Source of the DNA: Ananas comosus
Lineage: Eukaryota > Streptophyta > Magnoliopsida > Poales > Bromeliaceae
Direction: 5' to 3'
DNA length: 64,000 bases
Assembly (NCBI RefSeq): GCF_001540865.1
Contig: NC_033642.1
Location: 715,450-779,449 of the forward strand
Part shown: positions 11,352 to 23,779 of the stretch, in pieces
Layout: each line of letters opens with the position of its first letter
Position numbering within the stretch: position 1 is the stretch's first letter
Made by a program: the position numbers and the translations under genes
Notes under the pieces: model-generated
Seen by the model: only the letters and a program-made list of their open reading frames with translations
What the model was told of the DNA's origin: nothing
Database searches by the model: none

Positions 11352-11613
11352 CTAGGGTTGAGTCTTAGTAGACCTAGCAAACCTTAGGCAAGTGAGATTA
11401 TAGGAAATAGGCTCTTGAGAGACGAGGTCTATTTGACTGGTGAGCGAAAGTATCATGATTGGGTACCTCGATAACTCTAAAAAGTTAGAGTTGAATCGAA
11501 GTTAGTAGTGAAGCACACTTCCTTACTTTCGCATGATTTAGGGCATTACCTTCTTTAGTGGGGATTCGATAGCGTGGGTTACTAACTTACGCTTTCATGA
11601 TATTGTAGTGACG

Positions 11614-14600
11614 ATGCCGATTACACGCTCCTAATCTGCCGGAGCGGATAACGCGGCTAACTTGGAGGAGGTCGAGACCTCTGCTACCTCCGAATCCGGC
11701 AAGGTCCATGAGTTGAGGAGCTAACTTGTGGCTCTCACCGACTTGGTGACACAGCAGGCGGAAGCGGCCCGACAGTAGACGGAGGCGGCGCGCCGACAGG
11801 AGGCGCGGATGAAGCGCCTGGAGGACCTTCTTCTACAGCAGGCGGTAGCTTCCAGGGAGACTTAGGCCCCTACGCCACCAGCACCGGTCGTGGACGTCGC
11901 GCCGAGAGCGCCGTCCCCCGCCCCCAGTTCTTCGCTAGCAGCGCCCGCGGCCGCGCCTCAGGAGGAGGCCATCGCGGTACCACCTGTGCAGAGGCCCCCG
12001 GTTGGAGCAGCTTTCCCTACCTTGGTCGAGGGAGCGGAGCGGGACCGACTTATGCTGCACCTCAACGAGTTCAGGAGGTGCAATCCTTGGATCTTTGATG
12101 GCGAGAAGGTCGACCACTGGATCGTAGAGAAGTGGTTGATGCATATGGAGAAGCTCTTCCGCGACACCTTCGTGGAGGAGAGAGATCGAGTTTGGCTCGC
12201 CACACACCACTTGGACGGTGAGGCCTACCGCTGGTGGTTGGATCTCCAGGAGAATCCTAGCACTGACTTGGCGGCTATATCTTGGAAGAGGTTCAAGGAG
12301 CTTCTATTGGCGCATTACTTCCCGACCAGCGTCAAGAGGAAGATGGAGCAGGATTTGCGCAACTTGCGCCAAGAAGATCGGACTGTAGCCGAGTACGAGC
12401 GGGAGTTTTCTCGACTTCTTCACTGGGTGCCTTTCGTCGTGCGGGACGACGAGGACAAGACCCGCATCTTCAAGCGAGGGTTGCGACCGTCGATCTTCCG
12501 GTTCATGAAATCCTCTAACCTCCAAACCTACCGGGAGGTGGTGGATCGCGCACTCATTGTGGAGAGCGGCGCGGCTGATGTCCAGGAGCGGCGAGAGGCT
12601 ATGGACAAGAGTAAGGCCAAGAGGCCTACGGCTGAGGGTGCGAGCCAGACGCACTCTAGGAGGCCGCCGAAGCACCCTAGGAGCCAGCAGCGTGGGCGTA
12701 GCTCGACAACACCGCGAGGAGGACCTGATCGACGCCGACCTCCTCACATTCCACCGTAGTGCCCGTAGCGGGGAGGCAGGTGCTTCCAGTGTGGCTAGGA
12801 GGGCCACTTCCGGACTGAGTGCCCGAGGGGTTCGTCACCGGCACCGTCGACTGCATCGGCACCGGCTCTACCAGCCGTCAACCACGGGACTCCGTCGACA
12901 CAGTACCAGCCTGGGCGGCCACCCATCTAGCGTCAGAGCGAGAGATCTCGACAGGCCCGGAGTGGGCGTTTGTATGCACTCAGACCGAGGAGGCGGCAGC
13001 AGCCGAGGATGTGGTTGCAAGTATCATTTTACTTGATGGCATTAGAGTTCGTGCTTTATTTGATACCGGTGCATCGCATTCTTTTATAGATCGGTTGTTT
13101 GCCGAGTTGCATGGCATCCCTTTGGTTTCGTTGTTGCATCTGGGATATGTTGTAGTACCCGACCACACTCTGGATACTAGAGAGTATTGCCCTAGTTGCC
13201 CTGTACGGGTAGGAGAGTGGATTATGCCTGTGGACTTGCTAGCTTTGCGCAAGATAGGAGATTTTGATGTGGTCTTGGGTATGGATTGGCTAACCAAGTA
13301 TTATGCCATGATTGATTGCAAGAATCGCACGGTTACTTTTAGAGAACCGGGGCAGACTGAGGTTGTATTTAGAGGATGCCAGAGTTCGCTTTTTGCGATG
13401 TCGATCAGCTCGTCTCGAGCTAGGCAGCTGATCAGCCGAGGATGTGTAGCCTACTTGGCTAGTGTTGTGTTGAGGGACAAGGATGATACCCCTAGAATTG
13501 AGGATATCCCGGTGAAACGGGAGTTTCATTACGTTTCTAGCTGAGCTACCGGGTATGCCACCCGATAGGGAGATCGAGTTCATGGTAGATCACGTCCCTG
13601 GGACTACTCTAATCTCGAAGGCACCCTATAGGATGGCACCGGCAGAGCTAAAGGAGCTGAGGGCACAGCTATAGGATCTGTTGGACAAGGGCTTCTTTCG
13701 ACCGAGCGTCTCGCCGTGGGGAGCGCCAGTTCTGTTCGTCAAGAAAAAGGACGGATCACTTCGCCTATGTGTGGACTATCATGAACTCAATAAAGTCACG
13801 ATCAAGAATAAGTATCTGTTATCGAGGATTGATGACTTGTTTAATCAGCTCAAGGATTGTGTGTGTATTCCAAGATCGACTTGCAGTCGGGATAACATCA
13901 GTTAAAGATTAAACCTGAGAATGTATCGAATACGGCTTTTAGAACATGGTACGGACACTATGAGTTCAAAGTTATGCCGTTCGGGCTTACAAATGCGCCG
14001 ACAGCTTTTATGAATCTGATGAACCATGTTTTCAAGCCTTACCTGGACAGGTTCGTCGTGGTGTTTATCGACGACATTTTGGTTTATTCCCGAGGTGATA
14101 CAGATCACGAGGAGCATTTGAGGCTTGTACTTCAAAAACTTCGGGAAAATGAGCTTTATGCCAAGCTGAGAAAGTGTGAATTTTGGCTTCGAGAGATAGC
14201 CTTCCTTGGACATTTAATATCGGGATCGGGTATAGCCGTGGATCCTAAGAAAATTGAGGCTATCAAGGATTGGCCAAGACCGACGAGCGTTACGGAGATT
14301 CGGAGTTTCCTTGGACTGGCCGGTTACTACCGGAGATTTGTCGAGGGATTTGCTAAGCTATCTACTCCCCTCACGAGGCTCACGCATAAAGGTGTTAAGT
14401 TCATTTGGAATGATGCGTGCGAGAGAAGCTTCTAAGAGTTGAAGCAGAGACTGACGACCGCCCCTATCCTAACCCTGCCAGTTGCTGGAGCAGGGTATGT
14501 AGTTCCAGTGATGCATCTCTTAATGGATTGGGCTGCGTTTTGATGCAGGATGGCAAGGTGATCGCGTATGCTTCTCGCCAAGTGAAGGATTATGAAAAGA

Positions 14601-16408
14601 ATTATCCTACGCACGATTTGGTGTTGACGGCCGTAGTCTTCGCATTGAAGTTATGGCGCCACTACTTGTATGGCGAGCGGTGTGAAGTATACACGGATCA
14701 CAAGAGCTTAAAATACCTGTTCACTCAGAAGGAGTTAAACTTGAGGCAGCACAGATGGCTGGAGCTGCTTAAGGATTATGATCTGATGATCCTATACCAC
14801 CCGGGCAAGGCTAACGTGGTGGCGGATGCGCTAAGTAGGAAATCAACGAAAAACTTAGCGATGCATGTTGTTACTCAACCGCAGTTGATCGAGCAGAAGA
14901 AGCGGTTGGAGTTGGAGGTGGTGACTCCTGACACGCCCTTGAGGTTGATGACTTTGGTGGTGCAACCTACACTTTTGGATCGAATTAAAGAAAAGCAAGT
15001 TTTCGATATGGAGTTGCAAAGGATTAAAGGTAAAATGGTTGATGGTTGCACCGGCAATTTCCTTGTGGATGACCAAGGATTGATACGTTTCCGTGGACGG
15101 ATCTGTGTACCGGTGGATTCGAGAATTAAAGAGGATATTATTCAAGAAGCGCACCGAGCGCCCTATGCTATACATCCGAGAGGCACCAAGATATACAAGA
15201 ATTTAAAGTTGCTCTATTGGTGGCCCGGGATGAAAAAGGACATTGGCGAGTTCGTACCTCGTTGTCTGACTTGCCAACAAGTAAAGACTGAGCACCGATT
15301 ACCCGCGAAAAAACTTCAGAGTTTGCCTATTCCTGTGTGGAAGTGGGAGAAGATCACCATGGATTTTGTAACTAGATTGTCTCGCTCTCAGGCCGGGCAT
15401 GATGCTATATGGGTGATCGTGGATAGGTTGACGAAGTCGGCGCACTTCATACCTGTTCATACTACTTAGACCGGAGAAAAGCTCGCACAAGTGTACCTTG
15501 ATGAGATTGTGCGACTTCATGGAGTACCTACATCGATCGTATCGGATCGAGACACTCGGTTTGTGTCTCATTTTTGGAGGAGTCTACAGGACGCCCTCGG
15601 CACCCGATTGGACTTCAGCACTGCTTTCCACCCTCAGAGTGATGGGCAGTTGAAGCGCACAATCTAGACTTTAGAGGATATGCTCCGAGCATGTGTGATA
15701 GACTTCCAGGGAGGATGGTCGCAGCATCTATCGATGGCGGAGTTTGCTTATAACAATAGTTATCAAGCAAGCATCAAGATGGCGCCCTTCGAAGCACTTT
15801 ATGGACGGAAGTGTAGATCGCCACTTCATTGGAGTGAAGTCGGCGAGAGATTGGCATTAGGCCCTGATGTGCTCCAGGAAGCTGAGGACAAGGTTCGAAT
15901 AGCTCGGGAGCGACTTTTGACGGTACAGAGTAGACAGAGGAGCTACGCCGATCGACGATGGCGAGACTTGGAGTTCCAAGTTAGAGACCATGTTTTCTTA
16001 AAGGTCTCGCCAACTAGAGGGATCAAGAGATTCGAGATTCGGGGTAAGTTGAGCCCCCGTTTCATTGGACTGTATGAGATTTTGGAACGTGTAGGTTCGG
16101 TAGCGTATCGACTTGCTCTATCACCGAACCTATCGGGCGTGCACAACGTCTTTCATGTATCGATCCTTCGAAAGTACATTTTTGACCCGACTCATGTGTT
16201 GGATGCTACACCTGTGGAGTTGCGGGACGACTTGAGCTTCGAGGAGCAACCAGTGAGGATTTTGGCTCGCGATGTGCGAAAACTGCGGAATCGGTATATT
16301 CCGTATGTGAAGGTTCTTTAGAGCAACCACTGAGAGCGGGAAGCCACGTGGGAGCTAGAGAGCGCGCAGCGGGAGCGTTATCCCCATCTTTTTCAGATGG
16401 AGCTTTGA
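11614..16408 (+). pseudogene. Ty3/gypsy element D gag-pol, decayed
   Basis: Starts with MPITRS at 11614 and ends with a stop at 16406-16408. Gag is readable from about 11890 (VDHWIVEKWLMHMEKLF, EYEREFSRLL). The protease site is [12 protein letters not shown] at about 13054-13087, and the RT has [11 protein letters not shown] at about 14064. RNase H follows from about 14500. Integrase shows [19 protein letters not shown], an altered SDRDTRF and a broken SDGQ segment (15640-15665). The tail is SVAYRLALSPNLSG. Damage includes stops at about 11632, 11722, 11779, 13674, 14433 and 15467, and frameshifts near 12760, 13540 and 13850-13970. Same overall class as A, but clearly a different family by sequence and LTR. 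Confidence 0.9.
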
Positions 16409-16463
16409 GGTATGTGTTTGCTTTTGAGTTTCGCGGATGAAACTCCTTTTTAGGAGGGGTAAA

Positions 16464-16847
16464 CGTAAACACACTAGACCTGTGCAAATTGCGAGGTTCG
16501 AGTGTTTGATATGGATTCTGAACTTTCCACACTTGGTGGAAGGTCGTAGATGGTATTCCGGCCTAAAAGTTCGATTTCTGAAATTTTGGCTAAGTCCTGA
16601 GAGTTTTCACTCTCGGGGACCAGTCCCTGGCAGGAGAGACCGGTCCCCCCGGAACAGTATTGCGGCAGGACTTGAGGCAATCGGTCCCCTGGCCTAAGAG
16701 ACCAGTTCCCGAACGTTGGTTTTGCGGGGCAGGCTGAGAGAACGGTCCCAGGTGTCGGGGAGATTGGTCCCCCAGCACGAAAACTGCCCAGACCGAGCAG
16801 TGCACAGATTGCACAGTTGAGGGACCTCAGTGGATTTTGTTACCATA
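16464..16847 (+). repeat. Start of the 3' LTR of element D, truncated
   Basis: After a purine tract (TTTTTAGGAGGGGT) the sequence TAAACACACTAGACC begins an LTR head; the expected TG has become CG. It holds a degenerate GGACCGGTCCC-type series and stops after 384 bases, where a second LTR head begins. The rest of this LTR is missing. Confidence 0.7.
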
Positions 16848-17524
16848 TGTAACACACTGGACCTTTGCAAATTGCAAGGTACGAGTGTTTGATTGGTTTT
16901 CCAAGCTTTTCCACACTTTGTGGAGGGTCGTAGACAGTGTTCCGACCTATGGTTCGAATCCCGAGAAGTGAGGTTTAAAGCTTAGCACCAAAACCCAAAA
17001 AGTCGGATTTTTGGTCAGCTCTCGGGTAGCCTTCAGCAGGCCGTGTACCGGTACAGGGTTGATGGCTGTACCGGTACAGGGTTGATGGCTGTACCGGTAC
17101 GCGGCTGATGGTGTACCGGTACACAGGCAGTTTTGAGCCAACCCGAGGCTCGGGTTTGGCATTTTCGTGGGAGGTGTACCAGTACGCGGGCCCGTGTACC
17201 GGTACGCAGTGGCAGATTTTGAGCAGTTTCAACTGCAGGGGGGTTTTTGCGATTGTGGCCTTCTATATTACCACGCACGCCCCTTAGGGCTCCCCCCTGT
17301 GCTGAGATCAGTGGAGACAAGGTAAGAGAAGCTCCTCCTTGCCTCTCTTTGGATTTGATCTCCTTTCTACTTGGGTTTTAGAGGTTTAATCCCTTCTTTG
17401 TGCTTTTGGTGCATTCTCCACCATGAATGAAGCTTGGACCTTGGATTTGAAGCTTGATTGGGGGAAGATCCTTGAAGTTTGAGGACTTTGAGCTTGGATT
17501 GAAGCCTCTAAAAGGTTAGTAGCA
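16848..17524 (+). repeat. Second LTR head, truncated and joined to the gag of element C
   Basis: TGTAACACACTGGACC at 16848 repeats the LTR head at 16464 (shared TGCAAATTGC, GAGTGTTTGAT, TTTCCACAC). It then diverges and carries five TGTACCGGTAC palindromes plus one degenerate copy (17044-17205). It breaks off at about 17524, where coding sequence from the middle of a gag gene starts. It does not match the 3' LTR of element C at 21484, so C did not bring it: this is a recombination or deletion scar. Confidence 0.68.
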
Positions 17525-20500
17525 AGATCTACGAGGAAGTGTTAGATCGCGCGCTTTGGGTGGAGCGCGGCAATGCCATTGCGCGTGATGAGCGCGAGGC
17601 ATTTGAGAAAGATAAGGAAAAGGACAAGTCCAAGAAGCGGGCAGCTGGTGGATCTGCGAGGCAGTCGAGCTTTAAGCGACCCCCGCGACCACAGCGATCG
17701 TACGGGCGGGGAGCCAGGAGCCAGACGACTTCCTTCCCGTGTATTATTTGCGGCGGGAATCATAGGCCCAGGGACTGCTCCTAGCGCGAGGGGAGCTGTT
17801 ACCGATCCGGCTCTGCTGGACATATGAGTTGGGAGTGCCCGGGCGGCGCATCCCCAGCTCCGTCATCAGCTTCAGTTCAGTACACCCCACGGCAGCAGGC
17901 GGGACTGCCACCCGCCGTATCTGCTGGACGATCGTCGGCGCCTCGTCAGCCGGAGGCCTCTCAAGCACCTAGTGGGCGGGTATTTGCCACTCAGGTGGAG
18001 GAGCCGCCGATTACCGTTCCCGACGACGTCATGGCAGGTATTATTCTTATCAAAGGCACTAGAGCTAGAGCAATATTCAATACTGGTGCATCGCAATCAT
18101 TCATAACAGCATCATTTGCACTAGCTCGTGACGTAGAGGTTACGCATTATGAGGATTATTGGACGGTGACCGCACCTTGACTTACGTTTCATGTGCATGA
18201 CGAGTGTTTAGACCAGTACAGATAGGCGATTGGATCATGCCGATCGACCTATTAGTGTTGAAACAACTATGGGGATTTGATGTAATCTTGGGCACCAACT
18301 GGCTCTCCAAGTACTACGCAGTTATCGATTGCGAAAGGAAGGTGATCACCTTTCGTGAGTCTAACCAAGAGGAGATAGTTTATAAGGCGTGTAATGGCGC
18401 GCGTTTCGCGGCGACCATATCGTCAGTAAGGGCGAAGAAAATGATTAAGGGTGGTTGCAAGGCCTATTTGGCGACCATCGTGGACCCTCAAAAGGAACAC
18501 CCAGAGTTGGAAAATATTTGGGTAGTATGCGAGTATCCGGATGTATTTCCAGCGTAGTTACCGGGATTCCCACCGGACCGGGAAGTCGAGTTTCTCGTTG
18601 ACCTGATTCCCGGGGTGGCGCCAGTTTCGAAAGCTCTGTATGGAATGGCACCGGTAGAGCTAAAGGAGCTAAAAGCCCAGTTGCAAGACTTGCTCAATAA
18701 GGGCTTCGTACGGCCGAGTGTGTCTCCATGGGGAGCTCCGGTGCTATTTGTAAAGAAGAAGGACGGCACACTACGACTCTGCGTTGATTATCGCGAGTTG
18801 AACAAGGTGACGATCAAGAACAAATACCCGTTGCCGAGGATTGATGATCTGTTTGATCAGTTGCAGGGGTCAAGGGTATATTCTAAGATTGATCTGCAGT
18901 CGGGATATCATCAGTTGAAGATACGGCCCAAAGACGTGCATAAAATGGCATACCATACGCAGTATGGCCATTATGAGTTTACGGTCATGCTCTTCGGGCT
19001 CACTAATGCCCCGGCGGCATTTATGGACCTAATGAATCGAGTCTTCCGTCCGCTATTGGACCGATGCGTCGTGGTATTCATTGACGACGTATTGGTATAT
19101 TCTCGGACCGAGGAAAAACACGAGGAGCATTTGAGGATCGTGTTGGAGACACTTCGAAAAGAAAAGCTTTATGAAAAATTAAAGAAGTGTGAATTTTGGC
19201 TTTTGAAGGTTACTTTCTTGGGTCACGTTATATCCGGAGATGGCATCTCGGTGGAACAAAGAAAGTTGAGGCGATTAAAGATTGGCCTTGCCTAACAAGT
19301 GTGGCGGAGATCCGTAGCTTTCTTGGACTTGCGGGCTACTACCAGCGGTTCGTGGAAGGGTTTGCCAGGATAACAACTCCACTAACGCGCCTTACGCACA
19401 AAGGGGTGAAGTATGTTTGGAGCTCCGAGTGTGAGCGGAGCTTTGAGGAGCTAAAGAATAGACTGACATCTACTCCGGTGCTTGCCTTGCCGACGCCGAG
19501 AGAGAGCTATGTAGTATACAGTGATGCCTCTTGTATCGGTCTCGGGTGTGTTTTGATGCAAAATGGCCGAGTTATAGCTTATGCTTCGTGCCAATTGAAA
19601 AGTTATGAAAAGAACTACCCGACTTACGATCTTGAGCTAGCAGCGGTTATTTTCGCGCTAAAATTGTGGAGGCATTACATGTATGGCGAGCATTGTGAGA
19701 TCTACACGGATCACAAGAGCCTCAAATACTTGTTCACCCAGAAGGAGTTAAATTTGCGACAGCGGCGGTGGTTGGAGTTGTTAAAAGATTATGATGTCAC
19801 GATTCTTACCACCCCGGGAAAGTGAATGTTGTGGCCGATGCGCTAAGTAGAAAGTCGGCGAAAAATTTAGCGATGGCAATTACACCCCAACCAGCATTGC
19901 AAAAGGAGATGCAACGGTTTGGACTTGAAGTTGTGGCGCTGGAAGTGCCGGCAACACTTGCCACGTTGATTGTACAACCGACCTTGTTGGAAAGGATTAA
20001 AGAATTGCAAGTTTCCGATTCATTTCTCCAAAAGGTGCGGGGTAGAGTTAAGAGCGGTAGTGCCGATGATTTTGGCATTGGGACCGACGGTGCACTACGA
20101 TATCGGAATCGTTGGTGCGTGCCCAAGGACGATGACCTGCGGAGGGCGATTATGCAAGAAGCGCATCAATCTCCCTATAGTATTCACCCGGGCGGCACTA
20201 AGATGTATCGAGATCTTAAATTACATTATTGGTGGCCGGGCATGAAGAAAGATATAGGAGAGTTCGTGGCACAGTGTCTCACGTGCCAACAAGTAAAGGT
20301 GGAACGTCGATTTCCGGCGAAAAAATTGCAAAGTCTACCTATACCCGTGTGGAAATGGGAAAACATCGCAATGGATTTCGTGACGGGTTTGCCTAGATCA
20401 CAAAGTGGACATGACGCGATTTGGGTAGTTGTGGACCGGTTGACAAAATCGGCACACTTTTTGCCGATCCACACTACTTGGTCTGGATGCAAGTTAGCTC

Positions 20501-21420
20501 AAGTCTATCTCGACGAGGTGGTGAGACTTCACGGGGTTCCAGTATCTATCATATCGGATCGGGACCCGAGGTTCACATGACATTTTTGGAAGAGCTTGCA
20601 AGATGCATTGGGCACATGGCTCGACTTTAGTACGGCATTCCATCCTCAAAGTGGCGGTCAATCAGAGAGGACTACTCAAATACTTGAGGACATGCTTCGA
20701 GCGTGTGTACTTGATTATAAGGGCGGATGGCACGAACACTTATCGATGGAGGAATTTGTATACAACAATAGTTACCAAGAAAGTATTGTGATGGCGCCAT
20801 TCGAGGCCCTGTATGGAAGGAAGTGCCGCTCGCCAATTCATTGGAGCGATGTGGGCGAGAAAGTTGTTCTTGGCCTAGATGTTGTGCGGGAGGCGGAGGA
20901 GAAAGTTCGCCTTGCCCGACAAAGATTAGTGACGGCGTAATCGAGGCACAAGAGTTATGCCGACAAGCGACGCAAGGATATTGAGTTTGCGGTTGGCGAC
21001 CGTGTATTCTTAAAAGTATCGCCGATGCGAGGAGTTAAGCGGTTCGGTGTTCGCGGGAAGCTAAGTCCCCGCTATATTGGACCCTTCGAGATTTTGGAAC
21101 GAGTTTGCGCGGTGGCCTACAGGTTGGCATTACCACCTAGACTCGCAGGAGTACATGATGTATTCCATGTATCCCAACTCCGCAAGTATGTTTACGATTA
21201 CGAGCATGTTCTCGCACACGTACCGATGGAGCTTCAAGAGGATATGACATACGAAGAGTTCCCGATTTACATCATAGATCGGGAAGTAAGGAAACTTCGG
21301 AACCGCGAAATCCCGTATGTTAAAATTCATTGGAACGAACACGACGATCGAGAAGAAACTTGGGAGCTTGAGGACGTGATGAGAGAGCGTCATCCTCATC
21401 TCTTCGAAGAGCAGGGTTGA
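17525..21420 (+). pseudogene. Ty3/gypsy element C gag-pol, 5'-truncated and decayed
   Basis: Begins in the middle of gag ([17 protein letters not shown]) and ends with LFEEQG and a stop at 21418-21420. It is the same family as element A (same linker KDKSKKRAAGGSA, same tail motifs). The zinc knuckle is damaged and the protease reads ARAIFNTGASQSF, with the catalytic Asp changed to Asn. RT keeps [11 protein letters not shown] at about 19072. RNase H and integrase follow ([34 protein letters not shown]). The tail is a chromodomain-like [17 protein letters not shown]. Stops or frameshifts occur near 17784, 18178, 18555, 19260-19290, 19810, 20578 and 20938. Not functional. Confidence 0.9.
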
Positions 21421-21483
21421 GGTATGGGTTTAGACTTCGAGCAAGTAGTTTCGCGGACGAAACTAAATTTTAGGGGTGGAGAA

Positions 21484-21574
21484 TGTAACATATCACATCC
21501 CTCGTAAAGAGTGCCGAGTTCCGTCGAAATAGGCGGAATGCGGGGTGGAACAAATTAGTATGGGCCAGTAGTGT
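21484..21574 (+). repeat. First 91 bases of the 3' LTR of element C
   Basis: A purine-rich tract (TTTTAGGGGTGGAGAA) is followed by TGTAACATATCACATCCC, which matches the start of LTR A. It is cut after 91 bases by an LTR end in the opposite orientation. Confidence 0.8.
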
Positions 21575-21974
21575 TGTCACGCCCCGGGACCCAGCGGAAG
21601 CCCGCCCGGCACGTGCCCAGACCCGCCATACGTCTAAAACATATAAGGCGTCTAAAAACAACAATAATAAAAGCAATAATAAAAGACATCTAGGAGTATC
21701 AGAGCATAATAAATGTCTAAATGCTACAACAAGGGATAAGGATAAAATTGTAAATCCACTAAATAAAACATAAAGTGATACAAGGAAGTCCTAGATACAA
21801 GTGCTATAGGTAGATACATAGGTGGTCTCTATACATGGATACAAAAACCTCTCACTCACTCAACTACAAAAAGAAAGAGTAAACCACCTAGGCAAAGTAC
21901 CGCTCCTCGCTAGCTAGCTAAGCGATCCCTTGCCGCGATCCCGTGCCTCCGCCGGTGCCGAAGGCTCTGAAAAG
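21575..21974 (-). repeat. Inverted D-type LTR end (element E), cut by the assembly gap
   Basis: The sequence is the reverse complement of 10931-11331, the end of LTR D, starting exactly at the LTR terminus TGTCACGCCCCGGGACCC. A D-family element on the minus strand evidently inserted into the LTR of element C; AGTGT (21570-21574) would be one copy of its target duplication. Its interior lies in or beyond the gap. Confidence 0.82.
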
Positions 21975-22074
21975 NNNNNNNNNNNNNNNNNNNNNNNNNN
22001 NNNNNNNNNNNNNNNNNNNNNNNNNNNNNNNNNNNNNNNNNNNNNNNNNNNNNNNNNNNNNNNNNNNNNNNNNN
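21975..22074. other. Assembly gap of exactly 100 N
   Basis: One hundred N bases, a placeholder length. The left side is an unfinished retroelement LTR and the right side an AT microsatellite, so the true size is unknown and could be several kilobases. Confidence 0.99.
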
Positions 22075-22107
<33 letters not shown>

Positions 22108-22110
<3 letters not shown>

Positions 22111-22620
22111 GAGCTAGAATACTCTCGATAGTAAACGAGCCGTTTTATTATCGAGTTGTTTTCGATGATAGAGCTTTCAAATTGACGATCGGCTCCGTTA
22201 AATATGATCTAAACCATTCAAACTACCTAGAAATCAAATTTCACGCACTTTCGATATTATTTTTTATCCATCTAGTGAACAGAAAAATTAATGGCTGAAA
22301 TAAATATTCTTTAAAAAATAATGATAGGAGTCTTGTAATCAAGATCAAGAGTATAGATATTGTTTTAAATAGTTTAAAGAATTTTCTAACAAAAATTCAA
22401 TTGATTTGGATATCTTTACACCGTTAAACAAGAAAACGTCCCTTATCCACCATTAAAATTACAAATTTTGAAACCCTTTAATCATTAGGCAAATGATGTC
22501 GAAAAGATTTGGAATTTGATTTCTAAACACTTCAAGTGGTATAGATCATGTTCAACGGAGCGATCGTCAATTTGGAAGCTTTATTATCGAAAACAACTCG
22601 ATAGTAAAACGGCTCGTTTA
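22108..22620. mobile_element. MITE with long terminal inverted repeats (GAGTTGAGCTAGAAT family), right tip missing
   Basis: The left arm (TAAACGAGCCGTTTTATTAT..., then ATTGACGATCGGCTCCGTT) and the inverted right arm (22550-22620) pair over about 100 bases. The interior has no coding capacity. The outermost GTTGAGCTAGAATACTC of the left end has no partner on the right, where AT repeats take over. Relatives lie at 40767-42745 and 43433-43738. The superfamily is not certain; long TIRs suggest Mutator-like. Confidence 0.75.
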
Positions 22621-22795
22621 TATATATATATATATATATTATATATAAAAAAATACTATTTAGTATATATATATTATATATATATTATAGAGTTATAAAT
22701 TTAGAGATATTAATCAATAATTATAAATTTTTAAATAAAATATTATATATATAATAAATATATATATTTATAAATATGTATAATAATTTTTTACC

Positions 22796-22835
<40 letters not shown>
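22621..22835. repeat. AT-rich microsatellite block
   Basis: Runs of (AT)n at 22620-22690 and 22803-22835 with AT-only sequence between. No other signal. Confidence 0.9.
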
Positions 22836-22838
<3 letters not shown>

Positions 22839-23114
22839 AGAGTGGGTGAGTGGTCCATTTGGACCACTCACGCGGTCCACGAGGACCAGGCTTTCTCGTG
22901 GACCACCCCTTTTGGAGCGGCTGTGAGCCGCGCCTTTTGGAGCAAGTTTTCGTTTTCCGCGGAAGGATGGCGGAAAACGAAAACTCGGTTTTTCCGAGAA
23001 TCTGTAAAAAAAATTTTCCAACAATTTTTTTTTCCGAGCAACCAAACAAGGGAAAATCGCTTTTCAACCGAAAATTTGTTTTCTGAGCACTTTTACGGGC
23101 AACCAAACACCGCC
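22836..23114. mobile_element. PIF/Harbinger-type MITE remnant with three hairpins at its left
   Basis: The right end ...CCAAACACCGCC is followed by TAA (23115-23117), the Harbinger-type target. The purine-poor CGGAAAACGAAAA and AAAAATTTTCC interior resembles the elements at 43126 and 54113. The left end is unclear and may be lost in the AT repeats. A GC-rich part (22846-22931) has three perfect short hairpins, described separately. Confidence 0.55.
22846..22931. repeat. Three consecutive perfect hairpins
   Basis: Hairpin 1 (22846-22871) has 12-bp arms GTGAGTGGTCCA/TGGACCACTCAC with a 2-base loop. Hairpin 2 (22874-22904) has 10-bp arms GGTCCACGAG/CTCGTGGACC. Hairpin 3 (22917-22931) has 6-bp arms GCGGCT/AGCCGC. 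Hairpins 1 and 2 share the GGTCCA core. No function is assigned. Confidence 0.8.
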
Positions 23115-23117
23115 TAA

Positions 23118-23779
23118 TACATCATATTTTCCTCGGTCATGATGTAAAGAAGTTTGGGTGGGTCTGTACAAATTTGACTTATAATAAGCATTGCGAGAAA
23201 CAAATCGTCTCGACTTTGATTTTTTTAAAATGTGGGGAAGCGAATCTTTCAAATTGTGGAAAACTTTGGGTACTTTTATCAGTTGTCTTTGAGATTTGTG
23301 CTTTATTTTGTGTTCTTCGGAAAGAAATCTCTAGCGTTATCATCTGTAAAGTCTCTTTTGCTACGTTCTTCCTTAGTTGATTAATTAGCACAGCACCTAT
23401 CAGAAAACCATCATCTGTTACATCCTTGCTCGTTGGACAATGTAGAGAATTTGTATGCAGGTGTTCTTATGACATTTTTGCTGTGAAAAATTCTGATTTT
23501 GTCACAAAATTTACTTTTGACCCTCCTACGAGTAATCCGTGGTTATTTTACTGGTGATGGAACAAAAAGGTGAATTTATAATTAAATATTTTTCTAGGGA
23601 AGGGAACTAAAGTGTACTATGTACGAAAATTTAGATATTAAACTATAGAAGTGAACAGTGTGGAGATTACATTGCCGTCTCAGAACAATATATATGGATT
23701 ATTCATATATAAGAAGAACGCTCTCTGTGCATTCATAAAGTGTAAATAAATCTAACATTCTATTTCAATTAACATTCTA
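23118..23779. other. Intergenic stretch, nothing recognised
   Basis: No gene, tRNA or element end could be identified. A direct repeat TAACATTCTAT occurs twice at about 23754 and 23770, just before the LTR fragment at 23780. Confidence 0.6.

Noticed and set aside
12304..12807. 167-codon minus-strand frame
   Set aside because: Antisense shadow of the gag region of element D in GC-rich sequence.
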